From contig JBPRGG010000056.1 of assembly GCA_051418075.1 (NCBI GenBank), forward strand, positions 124,001-188,000: a DNA stretch of 64,000 nt, in the 5' to 3' direction. Made by a program: the position numbers and the translations under genes. The notes below the pieces were generated by a model, which did no database searches, was not told the DNA's origin, and saw only the letters and a list, made by a program, of their open reading frames with translations. The stretch is from JBPRGG01 sp051418075 (GTDB lineage Bacteria; Bacteroidota; Bacteroidia; Cytophagales; Cyclobacteriaceae). Numbering within the stretch: the stretch's first letter is position 1; each line of letters begins with the position of its first letter. Below are positions 8,826-16,738 of this stretch, in pieces.

Positions 8826-9399
8826 AAAAATAAATAAAGAAGAACTGAATGAACTCCCTTTGAAAGGTTTTGAAGGAAAGATCATTTTAGTGGTTAAACC
8901 AGATCAATTAGCCTCTGCCTTATCGGAGATCAGGCAACAATCGGCTGTAGGAATAGATACTGAAAGAAAACCCTCTTTTGTAAAGGGTCAGAAACATGAA
9001 GTATCGATCCTGCAGGTAGCACTTCCGGAAAAAGTGTTTGTAATCAGATTGAATTATACAGGTATTTCCCCGGAGTTAAAAGCATTTTTCTCTGATCCTG
9101 ATCTTTTAAAAGTAGGAATTGGTTTAGCCGATGATTTGCAGTCTTTGTTGCAATTAACTGATTTCATCCCGGGAGGATTTTTGGATCTCAATGAATTTAC
9201 CAGGCAACTGGGAGTGGAAAATGTAGGAGCCCGTAATCTGGCTGGAATATTCCTGGGTTTCCGTATTTCCAAAAAGCAACAAACCTCTAACTGGGAACAA
9301 TCTAAATTAACTGATAAACAGCTAAAATATGCAGCCACCGATGCCTGGATTTGCCTGGAGATCTTCCAAAAACTGGATTATTGGGGATATTATCGGTAG
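8815..9399 (+). CDS. 3'-5' exonuclease domain protein (RNase D-like, DEDDy)
   Basis: 194 residues, a stand-alone DEDD exonuclease domain without the HRDC domain of RNase D. The acidic residues are present: IDTE (Asp48, Glu50), Asp106/Asp107 in GIGLADDL, and the YAATDAW box (Tyr172, Asp176) that marks the DEDDy subgroup. Expected to trim 3' ends of RNA or DNA using two metal ions. Overlaps nhaC by 11 bases, so it is co-transcribed, although the two have no obvious shared task. Confidence 0.85.
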   Translation: MFPKKINKEELNELPLKGFEGKIILVVKPDQLASALSEIRQQSAVGIDTERKPSFVKGQKHEVSILQVALPEKVFVIRLNYTGISPELKAFFSDPDLLKVGIGLADDLQSLLQLTDFIPGGFLDLNEFTRQLGVENVGARNLAGIFLGFRISKKQQTSNWEQSKLTDKQLKYAATDAWICLEIFQKLDYWGYYR

Positions 9400-9409
9400 G
9401 CAGACTTCC

Positions 9410-9802
9410 TCAATGGTCCATAATGGCTGTGGCTTCAATCTCAATTAGTAATTCAGGTTCAATCAGGGCTTTTACTTCTATCATTGAAGTTGCAGGTTTA
9501 ATGTCTTTAAAAAAAGCACCATGAGCCCGTCCTGCCTGCTCCCATTGACTGATATCTGTAACATACATACGGGTTCGGACCACATGGGAAAGGTCAGCCC
9601 CAAGCTTTTGTAAAGTAATCCTGATTTTTTCTATAATAAACCGCGTTTGTTCATAGATGTCTCCTTTACCCACTACCTGATTGTGCTGGTCAATAGCAGT
9701 GGTGCCGGATATTTCTATAAATTGGCCCATTTTTACTGCCCGGGAATAACCCACCAGGTCTTCCCATTTGGCTCCGGAAGATATATTAATTCTGTTTTCC
9801 AT
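9410..9802 (-). CDS. Rid family protein (YjgF/UK114 fold) lacking the catalytic Arg
   Basis: 130 residues from the ATG at 9802. A start 39 bases further up would overlap ydcF. The SSGAKWEDLVGYSRAVKMGQ start and the GTTAID, VRTRMYVTDI and IEIEATAI blocks identify the Rid fold, a trimer with ligand sites between subunits. The Arg that hydrolyses enamine/imine intermediates in true RidA (PAR box) is Thr here (KPATSMIEV). By family knowledge that points to a Rid4-7 type without deaminase activity. It follows the YdcF-like gene with a 7-base gap, probably one operon. Compare the second, Arg-containing Rid at 46192. Confidence 0.85.
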   Translation of the reverse strand: MENRINISSGAKWEDLVGYSRAVKMGQFIEISGTTAIDQHNQVVGKGDIYEQTRFIIEKIRITLQKLGADLSHVVRTRMYVTDISQWEQAGRAHGAFFKDIKPATSMIEVKALIEPELLIEIEATAIMDH

Positions 9803-9809
9803 GCTTAAG

Positions 9810-10586
9810 CTATAAATAACCGGCAATTCTATAGGCTGCAATACCGATTAATTCCTTAAATAAAATATCCCATTTGCCCAACGCACCAACATCGGGCATA
9901 ATCAAGCCAAGGGGATTAAAATCATCACCACGGCCAGTGTGAAAATCACAACTGAATGAGGTAACCTGCACCTGGGCTTTATCAAAACAAGCTTTGGCCC
10001 GACGTTGATGGAAAGCTGAAGTTACCAGCAAATGCCTGCCCCCTTCCGGATAGGTAGATGTTAAGATTTCGTGGCAAAACTTTGCACTTTCATAAGTATT
10101 GCGGGCTTTATTTTCTATGATCACATCTTCCGAAGGAATGCCTATCATGTCATAAAAGCGAGCAATATTATCTGCTCCGGCCACATCATCTTCATCCTCC
10201 AGGACCTTTCCGATACCTCCGCTGATCAGGATTTTTTTTATTTTTCCGGCCTTATACAATGTGGCAGCATGGGTAACCCGGTCAGCCCCTTTATGAAAAT
10301 AAACACGATCACGGGGTTTCATTTCAGCATCTGTCACACCGGTAAGTACAATACCTGTATCATACTGATCTAAAGCAGCAATGGCTACAGGTTCCACTTC
10401 CCAGGCTTTTAACAATTCATTGATCAGGAATCCATTGGTGAAAAATAACAAAATGGCAAAAGATGCCACCAGAGCCCGTTTTCTCCACACTGAATGCTTA
10501 AGCCACAAACCTAGACCAAACAAGATGATAACCCAATTGAGGGGTTTGATCAGGAATAATAAGATTTTAGATAATATAAAAAACAT
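9810..10586 (-). CDS. YdcF/ElyC-like DUF218 domain protein
   Basis: 258 residues. Two N-terminal membrane helices (about 5-28 and 36-55) are followed by a DUF218 Rossmann-like domain (about 75-235) with GIVLTG, ISGGIG, ENKARNTYESAKF and LLVTSAFHQRRA, the conserved blocks of SanA/ElyC/YdcF proteins. ElyC members affect envelope and lipid-carrier metabolism in E. coli; the chemical activity is not settled. Upstream member of a two-gene unit with the Rid protein. Confidence 0.82.
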   Translation of the reverse strand: MFFILSKILLFLIKPLNWVIILFGLGLWLKHSVWRKRALVASFAILLFFTNGFLINELLKAWEVEPVAIAALDQYDTGIVLTGVTDAEMKPRDRVYFHKGADRVTHAATLYKAGKIKKILISGGIGKVLEDEDDVAGADNIARFYDMIGIPSEDVIIENKARNTYESAKFCHEILTSTYPEGGRHLLVTSAFHQRRAKACFDKAQVQVTSFSCDFHTGRGDDFNPLGLIMPDVGALGKWDILFKELIGIAAYRIAGYL

Positions 10587-10640
10587 ATATCAACAGGTAA
10601 ACGGGTCAAAAATAATAAAATTTAAGGAACCAGGAAGTTA

Positions 10641-10669
10641 CTAAGGTTGCAACCCTAAGGTTATTTTTG
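10641..10669 (+). promoter_or_regulatory. promoter region of methyltransferase gene with repeat and palindrome
   Basis: TATTTTTG (10662-10669) matches TAnnTTTG. Directly upstream are two direct copies of CTAAGGTT 14 bases apart (10641 and 10655), with the 10-base palindrome GGTTGCAACC at 10645-10654 between them. A regulator site is possible. Confidence 0.3.
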
Positions 10670-10776
10670 GTATTTTATTCTGATATTTTTAAATTGAAAA
10701 TTTAAATATACTTTTAAAACAAATCAGCTGATAAGAAACTTTACTATGTATACACTACTTCTAATCCCGGGAAATT

Positions 10777-11697
10777 ATGTTACATAAAATACAACGGAAG
10801 ATTAATAAGCTTTATTTGAATACAATTTTTAGTCTTCCTGGCTTACAGGCATACCAGTTGAAATATCCTCCTGGTCATTTTTATAATCCCATTCCTGATC
10901 ATCGAGACATCTTAAGACGCTTTAATCAGATCTATGATAATATTACTGAAAAAGCACTTCCTGGATTGGATCTAAATGCTGAATATCAATATCACCTCCT
11001 CTCCGAATTGGTAAATTATTATAATGAATTTCCCTACAAAGAATCCAACAAGCCTGGATTAAGATATTATCCCCACAACAATATGTTTGATTGGGGAGAC
11101 GCATTTTTTTTATTTGCTTTTCTGAGGCATTTTAAACCGGTGCGATACCTGGAAGTAGGAAGTGGATTTTCCTCTGCTTTGTTGCTGGATACAGTAGATC
11201 ATTTCTTTAAGAACCGCCCTATACATTGCTGCTTTATCGAACCTTATCCCCACCGGCTTGAAAAATTGCTTAAACCGGAAGATTATAAAAAGAATCGCAT
11301 CAGGATCGAACAAAACATAGTTCAACAGGTAAATCCGGAATTATTTAATGATTTAGAGGAAAATGACATATTATTCATAGATAACTCACATATCAGCAAG
11401 TTAGGAAGTGATGTCAATTACTTATTGTTCGAAATCCTGCCTCGTCTGAAAAAGGGTGTGATCATACATATACATGACATCCCCTTTCCCTTTGAATACA
11501 ATAGTGATTTCTTTTTAAAAAATAAAGAGATGTTTAACGAAGCCTATATTCTAAGGGCCTTCCTGATGTATAATTCCCAGTTTGAAATTATTCAGTGGCC
11601 CTCATTTATGATGTATCAGCATCCTGAGCTATTCAGGGACCAAATGCCGGAAGTACTTGAATCAGGAGCTGTGAGCTTTTGGCTGCGCAAAAAATAA
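10777..11697 (+). CDS. class I SAM-dependent methyltransferase-like protein
   Basis: 306 residues. Motif I of a Rossmann methyltransferase is seen as YLEVGSGFSSALLLD (about residues 124-138). CFIEPYP (about 152-158) fits the acidic-loop strand, and DILFIDNSH (about 198-206) fits the motif 4 strand. The arrangement recalls the Methyltransf_24 family often found near glycan genes. The GVIIHIHDIPFPFEY segment may bind a metal or substrate. The substrate is unknown and no glycan cluster surrounds it. Flanked by divergent YdcF and downstream YodC-like genes. Confidence 0.65.
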   Translation: MLHKIQRKINKLYLNTIFSLPGLQAYQLKYPPGHFYNPIPDHRDILRRFNQIYDNITEKALPGLDLNAEYQYHLLSELVNYYNEFPYKESNKPGLRYYPHNNMFDWGDAFFLFAFLRHFKPVRYLEVGSGFSSALLLDTVDHFFKNRPIHCCFIEPYPHRLEKLLKPEDYKKNRIRIEQNIVQQVNPELFNDLEENDILFIDNSHISKLGSDVNYLLFEILPRLKKGVIIHIHDIPFPFEYNSDFFLKNKEMFNEAYILRAFLMYNSQFEIIQWPSFMMYQHPELFRDQMPEVLESGAVSFWLRKK

Positions 11698-11785
11698 GTT
11701 GAATTAATCAACAACTTGTTGAATGCTTGCCCATTCATTTCCCAAACAATCCAACTAAACCCTGATGGGACTTATTATCAGGCAA

Positions 11786-11802
11786 TTGGCATGATTTAAG
11801 CT
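11786..11802 (+). promoter_or_regulatory. possible sigma-54-type (-24/-12) promoter before the YodC-like gene
   Basis: TTGGCA-N8-GCT with the GG and GC dinucleotides exactly 12 bases apart, as the -24/-12 consensus requires. The TTG of the -12 box is replaced by AAG. It would give a leader of about 20 bases before ATG 11831. Weak evidence from one site. Confidence 0.25.
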
Positions 11803-11830
11803 ATAGAAATTGAAACTAATCATAACGCCT

Positions 11831-12169
11831 ATGAAAAAGCTGTTTTTTGTTATTGGAATCTTATTAGTAGGAAGTCTGAAGGTAGCCACGCAACCACAGA
11901 CAGTGGAAAAAACTGCTCAGGCAGTAAAACCAGGTTGGAAAATCGGGACTGATGTGCAATTAAGAAGCGGTGGACCGGCTATGACCATTGAAGCCTTTTT
12001 ACCAAAAAGAAAAGTACGATGCAACTACCTGGATAAAGATGGCACTTTCAAAACTGCTGTTTTTGATCAGCACGACCTGGAAATTTTAAATATCAAGCTT
12101 CCGGAATTCTGGGATCTTGACAATATGACTTATTTCAGTAACAATGGCAGACCAAATTATGCCAATTAA
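11831..12169 (+). CDS. exported YodC-like (DUF2158) protein
   Basis: 112 residues with a Sec signal peptide (about residues 1-20, ending VATQ). The core GTDVQLRSGGPAMTIEAF...VRCNYLDKDG (about 33-70) is the YodC/DUF2158 motif, a small SH3-like beta barrel of unknown role; most family members are cytosolic and about 60-80 residues. The export signal and the extra tail ending in NGRPNYAN are unusual. The ATG at 11831 was chosen over a TTG at 11810 because it places the signal peptide correctly. Convergent with the IMPase-like gene. Confidence 0.7.
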   Translation: MKKLFFVIGILLVGSLKVATQPQTVEKTAQAVKPGWKIGTDVQLRSGGPAMTIEAFLPKRKVRCNYLDKDGTFKTAVFDQHDLEILNIKLPEFWDLDNMTYFSNNGRPNYAN

Positions 12170-12180
12170 GCATTTGATCT

Positions 12181-12211
12181 GGCTGTTCTTAACTATGTTT
12201 TAGGGACAGCC
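12181..12211. terminator. stem-loop between convergent genes
   Basis: An 11-pair stem, including two GU pairs, closes on GGCTGT/ACAGCC (12181-12191 with 12201-12211) with a 9-base loop. It lies between the stops of the YodC-like and IMPase-like genes. No strong T tract, so termination is only probable. Confidence 0.35.
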
Positions 12212-12214
12212 AAC

Positions 12215-13036
12215 TTAGGTTAAAAGATCCCAAACTTCCCGGAATAAGCCAGCATTCACGCAGGCCAGATAATCATAATTCTGATCAGGCTTGATAAGTT
12301 GATTCTCCAGGTTTTTTCCCTCCAGATCATAAATGCTCCCTTCTGCATATTTGAGGATAGGAAAAGCCAGCAAGTTATAAAAATCAGACAAACCTCGTAC
12401 ATCCACCATGAAATCAGCCGCATTGCGGGATAGCAGGCAGATTTCCAGGTTGGTATTATCGAAAGCCCGGATATCTTTACATTTCAGGAACAGGGAATAG
12501 GTTTTCTTTAACTGCTTTTCTGCCTGACCATAACCTGTCTTAAGTAATCCCAGGGAATCAGCCAGTTTTATATGCTTATTACACTTAATCACTCTGGTTG
12601 TGTCTGTTAGTTGATTATAATAATAAGATTCTTTTTCATGGGTAAAGTAGAAATCGCCACTAATAAACCCTTCAATATAGGCAAAGGAAAGATCATGAAA
12701 ATGTAAATGGTTCACTTTATCTGAAATAGCTATAGCCAAACATGGATCAGCTATGCCCCGGTCCCAGTTGATAGAACCATCAACCGGATCAATAAACACA
12801 GTAAATTCTGCTGAATCTTTTAAAAGGGGTGGAAAAGATTCCATATACAAATTACAAGGATATGAACCCAGTAATTCCCTGATTCTTTGTCCGGTAATAC
12901 GATCAATTTGATGGACAGATTTCACGTCATTCGGATCATCCTGTCTGATACCAGACTTGGAATGATTTTTCAGGTCAGAAATTAATATCGATTTCGTTTC
13001 CGCCCCCAACAACTGAGCAAGTTTTAAATAATCCAT
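12215..13036 (-). CDS. inositol monophosphatase-like protein, divergent
   Basis: 273 residues of the IMPase/FBPase superfamily, Mg-dependent phosphatases. The FIDPVDGSINW box (Asp83, Asp86) binds two metals and phosphate in the family. Two other parts depart from the consensus. The usual Glu-Glu before this box is reduced to Glu66 (YMESFP). The C-terminal WDxAAG box, whose Asp activates the substrate, is read here as FYNLLAFP with Asn in place of Asp. The enzyme may have changed substrate or lost activity. Single gene; no inositol or sulfate genes nearby. Confidence 0.7.
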   Translation of the reverse strand: MDYLKLAQLLGAETKSILISDLKNHSKSGIRQDDPNDVKSVHQIDRITGQRIRELLGSYPCNLYMESFPPLLKDSAEFTVFIDPVDGSINWDRGIADPCLAIAISDKVNHLHFHDLSFAYIEGFISGDFYFTHEKESYYYNQLTDTTRVIKCNKHIKLADSLGLLKTGYGQAEKQLKKTYSLFLKCKDIRAFDNTNLEICLLSRNAADFMVDVRGLSDFYNLLAFPILKYAEGSIYDLEGKNLENQLIKPDQNYDYLACVNAGLFREVWDLLT

Positions 13037-13180
13037 AGCTTTTTGCTATAAAAATAGTCAAAACCTGTTAAACCGGAATTATTATGTTTTTTAGGCAGGT
13101 TGGCAGAAGCATTTGAAGAATATTTTACTACTAAATTGTTAATCAAAATTATACCTGTAAATCTGAATAGCGGGTTTTAT

Positions 13181-14230
13181 TTAGAACAAATTAAAATTAC
13201 CGTTTCTTCGAAAGGCCTGGTAATTCAGCCGGGGGAAATCGCGTCCAGGCATATATTTTTTTAGAGAAGCTTTGAAGATCTGTGCTATGGCCAAAGCCAG
13301 AGGTCCCTCACCCTTGATTCTTCTGCCCCATTGAGTATCATTGACCTGCCCCCCATGAAGTTGACAAATCTGATTCCAGACTTTATCTGCCCGTTCAGGA
13401 AAAACTTTAAAAAGCCAGTCATGAAACAGCTCTTTTACTGCGCCATTTAATCTGACCACGGTGTACCCGGCTTTCATGGCGCCTGCATCTGCCGCAGCGC
13501 TTATTAACTGCGGAATTTCATGATTATTTAATCCAGGAACAACAGGTGCCGTCATCACTCCGGCTGGAATCCCTTTTTGATTCAAAATTTCGATCACCTG
13601 TAGCCGCTTTTTAGCGCTGGCTGTGCGTGGCTCCATTTTTTCCCGCAATTTCTCATCCAGGGTGGTCAGAGATACCATTACCCGCACCAGATTTTCCCTG
13701 GCTAATTCCCCCAGGATGTCTAAATCTCTCAGGATCAAACTGTTCTTACTGATCAAGCTGACAGGATTACCGTACTTCAGGAATACTTTAAGCATCTTTC
13801 TGGTAATTTTCAATTTCCTTTCGATCGGTTGATAACAATCCGTATTTCCTGACAACATGATCACTGATGGCTTCCAGGTTTTTTTGAGAAAATGCTTTTC
13901 CAATAATTCCGGTGCATTATGTTTGACGATGATCCTGGATTCAAAATCAAGTCCGGCACTGAGGCCCCAGTATTGATGGGCATTGCGGGCATAGCAATAG
14001 ATACAGCCATGCTCACAACCCTGGTAAGGATTGGCTGAAAATGAGTATCCCAGGTCTGGACTGTTGACCGGATTCACGATTTTTCGGGGAAATTCAGATA
14101 AAAAGCGTGTACTGGGCTTGATTTGCAACGGTTCATCAATCCCCTCTACATGAGCTTCCACATAATCCTGGCTGAGGAAAGGGTTTTTACTATTAAATTG
14201 GGCTCCGCGTCCTTTAAAAAAATCGTCCAT
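13181..14230 (-). CDS. PA0069 family radical SAM protein (SplB-like)
   Basis: 349 residues. The radical SAM cluster motif is CEHGCIYC with Cys72, Cys76 and Cys79, preceded by the family phrase SANPYQG. The N-terminal FKGRGAQFN and the KPSVIMLSGNTDCYQPIE segment match the PA0069 group, related to spore photoproduct lyase. The true substrate of this widespread group is not established. The C-terminal region has the conserved RRIKGEGPLA. Single gene, divergent from nothing obvious; starts at the only good ATG. Confidence 0.88.
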   Translation of the reverse strand: MDDFFKGRGAQFNSKNPFLSQDYVEAHVEGIDEPLQIKPSTRFLSEFPRKIVNPVNSPDLGYSFSANPYQGCEHGCIYCYARNAHQYWGLSAGLDFESRIIVKHNAPELLEKHFLKKTWKPSVIMLSGNTDCYQPIERKLKITRKMLKVFLKYGNPVSLISKNSLILRDLDILGELARENLVRVMVSLTTLDEKLREKMEPRTASAKKRLQVIEILNQKGIPAGVMTAPVVPGLNNHEIPQLISAAADAGAMKAGYTVVRLNGAVKELFHDWLFKVFPERADKVWNQICQLHGGQVNDTQWGRRIKGEGPLALAIAQIFKASLKKYMPGRDFPRLNYQAFRRNGNFNLF

Positions 14231-14369
14231 CTGGCAAATTTACTAAATATAATGGTTTTTTGATTTTTTATTTAGTAATTGCGGATGCTTTTTAGCCTGG
14301 TGAGGAGAAATATGTAAGGTAGTATAATTTTTAAAATGCAGACTGCAAACCTAACTTTTGCAATATAGC

Positions 14370-15686
14370 TTACCACCTTTCTTCCAGGCTGAGCATAATC
14401 TTTTTCAAATCCTCAAAATCATTGCTGATGAGTATGGATTTCTTTTTAGCTTTCAGTAATTTTCTTAAACGATCAGGAATGATCACCTTGCTCCCGGTAG
14501 AATCTTCTACCACGTCAATAAATTTAGAGGGGTGCGCTGTAGCTAATATAACCCCTAGTTGTTCCCGGTTTTTTTCCGTCTTGAAATACTTTTCCAATCC
14601 CAGGTAGCCGATAGCGCTATGTGGATCCAGGGTATACTCATAGCGGGCCGAAATATCCTGAATGGCATTCTTAACATCCTCATCATGAAAGGAGGCACCA
14701 ATAATATCCTGATTGATTTTTTCCCAGTCCTGGTTATACATATCCATTATACGCACAAAATTACTGGGATTGCCTACATCCATAGCATTGGATAAAGTAG
14801 GGGTGGAAGGGCGTGGAGTAAATTTACCTGATTGCAGGAATTCCGGTACCACATCGTTTACGTTGGTGGCAGCAATAAACTTTTTCACTGGCAGCCCCAT
14901 TTTTTTAGCAATCAGACCAGCACAAAGGTTGCCAAAATTGCCGGAAGGTACGGAAAAGATCAGAGGCTTGCCATAGCTTTTTAATTTGGCATAAGCATAG
15001 AAATAATAAAAGGTCTGTGGGATCAGTCGACCAATATTAATTGAATTGGCCGAAGTAAGCTGAAGCTTTTGCCCCAACTCTTCATCCAGAAATGCAGACT
15101 TTACCATACGCTGGCAATCGTCAAAATTGCCATCTACCTCCAGGGCCAGGATGTTTTGACCCAGGGTGGTGAACTGCTTTTCCTGAATTTTACTGACTTT
15201 GCCTTTGGGATACAATACAATGACCTTAATACCAGCTACTCCCAAAAATCCGTGAGCCACCGCACTGCCGGTATCTCCAGAGGTAGCCACTAATATATAG
15301 ATGTCTTTTTCAGACTTTCGGCTTAAATATTGCATTAAGCGGGCCATAAAGCGGGCGCCAAAATCCTTAAATGCCAGGGTGGGACCATGAAAAAGCTCCT
15401 GTACATGCATATTCTGGTTAAGGTGTACTACCGGGGCATCAAAATTAATGGCTTCTTTGGTCAGTGCCCTGAGGGCTCTATCCGGTAAATCATCCCTGAG
15501 TAGCGCTTTGCTTACTTCATAAGCTATTCTGGCTATAGAATAGCTTCCCATCTTTTCATAAAATTTTTCGGGCAAAGAAGGAAATTCAGCCGGCATATAA
15601 AGTCCATTGTCCGCAGGAAGTCCCCTGAACAAGGCTTCCCCCAGCCCTACATAAGTAGATTTATGATTTGTACTGTATAATTTCAT
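14370..15686 (-). CDS. thrC: threonine synthase
   Basis: 438 residues, a PLP enzyme that converts O-phosphohomoserine to threonine, the last step of the pathway. The PLP lysine is in HGPTLAFKDFGARF (about residues 105-118). The phosphate-cradle segment ATSGDTGSAVAHGF is present, as is the YSTNHKS N-terminal motif. It is the third gene of a thrA-thrB-thrC order, 111 bases after thrB. Length and motifs are normal. Confidence 0.96.
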   Translation of the reverse strand: MKLYSTNHKSTYVGLGEALFRGLPADNGLYMPAEFPSLPEKFYEKMGSYSIARIAYEVSKALLRDDLPDRALRALTKEAINFDAPVVHLNQNMHVQELFHGPTLAFKDFGARFMARLMQYLSRKSEKDIYILVATSGDTGSAVAHGFLGVAGIKVIVLYPKGKVSKIQEKQFTTLGQNILALEVDGNFDDCQRMVKSAFLDEELGQKLQLTSANSINIGRLIPQTFYYFYAYAKLKSYGKPLIFSVPSGNFGNLCAGLIAKKMGLPVKKFIAATNVNDVVPEFLQSGKFTPRPSTPTLSNAMDVGNPSNFVRIMDMYNQDWEKINQDIIGASFHDEDVKNAIQDISARYEYTLDPHSAIGYLGLEKYFKTEKNREQLGVILATAHPSKFIDVVEDSTGSKVIIPDRLRKLLKAKKKSILISNDFEDLKKIMLSLEERW

Positions 15687-15797
15687 AAATAAATATAAAA
15701 ATTCTTCCTGAAAAGCAAACAGCTTTTACAGGTAATGAATGAACAGCCAAATTAAGCATAATAAATAAAATAAAAAATATATTTTACAGCCTGCTAT

Positions 15798-16733
15798 TCA
15801 ATCCAATACTAATGGGCCCCGATGATTTATCTTTGAAACATATACCTTGTGTTCTATATGGAGATTTTTGAAAACTCCGGCCATAGCTTCTCCCACCAAT
15901 TCAGCAGTATCAGCGCTGGTGCTAAGACTGAAAATGGCGGGTCCGGATCCGGAAATGCCGGTACCCAGAGCACCTGCCTGAAGGGCCTGCTGTTTCACCT
16001 GCTCAAAACCAGGAATTAAAATAGACCTGATGGGTTCAACGATCACATCCTGCATGGAACGTCCAATAAGGTCATAATCAGATTGTAGTAGCCCGGTAAT
16101 CAAACCGGCAATATTACCCCATTGGATCACTGCATCCTTTAACTGGATCTGCTTTTTCAGCAATTCCCGGGCATCCCGGGTTTTCACTTCGATGTGTGGA
16201 TGTATAAGTGTACTGTACAAGCTAACCGGTGTTGGCAGTTTTATAATGTCCAGGGGCTGATAGCTTCTGATCAGGGCAAATCCACCCAACATGGAAGGGG
16301 CCACGTTATCGGCGTGGGCCGAGCCACAGGCCAGTCGTTCACCTTCCATCGCAAACGGAATCAGGTCTTCATTTTTTAAAGGGGCACCCATCAATTGGTT
16401 TATAGCGTAGACTCCGGCTACGGCACTGGCTGCACTGGAACCCATACCGCTTCCAAGGGGCATTTTCTTGATCAATCGGATCTCCAGACCTTTATTATCC
16501 AGGGGGTGTTTTTCCAGGAACTTTAAAATAGCTACACCGGCGGTATTCTGATGAATTTCCCGGGGCAGCACACCTCCATCTCCTTCGATTCCGGTGATGG
16601 CTATACCAGGCTTATCACACAATTTAAGGATAATCTCATCGCCGGGAGCATTAACTGCAAATCCCAATACATCAAAGCCACAACTGACATTGGCCACTGT
16701 AGCTGAAGCAAACACCCTGATACTTTCTGCCAT
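15798..16733 (-). CDS. thrB: homoserine kinase
   Basis: 311 residues of the GHMP kinase family, phosphorylating homoserine with ATP. The ATP-binding glycine loop is PLGSGMGSSAASA (about residues 91-103). The N-terminal FASATVANVSCGFDVLGFA and the C-terminal GTGISGSGPAIF blocks are typical. It begins 5 bases after the thrA stop, so the two are translationally close and co-transcribed. Confidence 0.95.
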   Translation of the reverse strand: MAESIRVFASATVANVSCGFDVLGFAVNAPGDEIILKLCDKPGIAITGIEGDGGVLPREIHQNTAGVAILKFLEKHPLDNKGLEIRLIKKMPLGSGMGSSAASAVAGVYAINQLMGAPLKNEDLIPFAMEGERLACGSAHADNVAPSMLGGFALIRSYQPLDIIKLPTPVSLYSTLIHPHIEVKTRDARELLKKQIQLKDAVIQWGNIAGLITGLLQSDYDLIGRSMQDVIVEPIRSILIPGFEQVKQQALQAGALGTGISGSGPAIFSLSTSADTAELVGEAMAGVFKNLHIEHKVYVSKINHRGPLVLD

Positions 16734-16738
16734 CTAAT

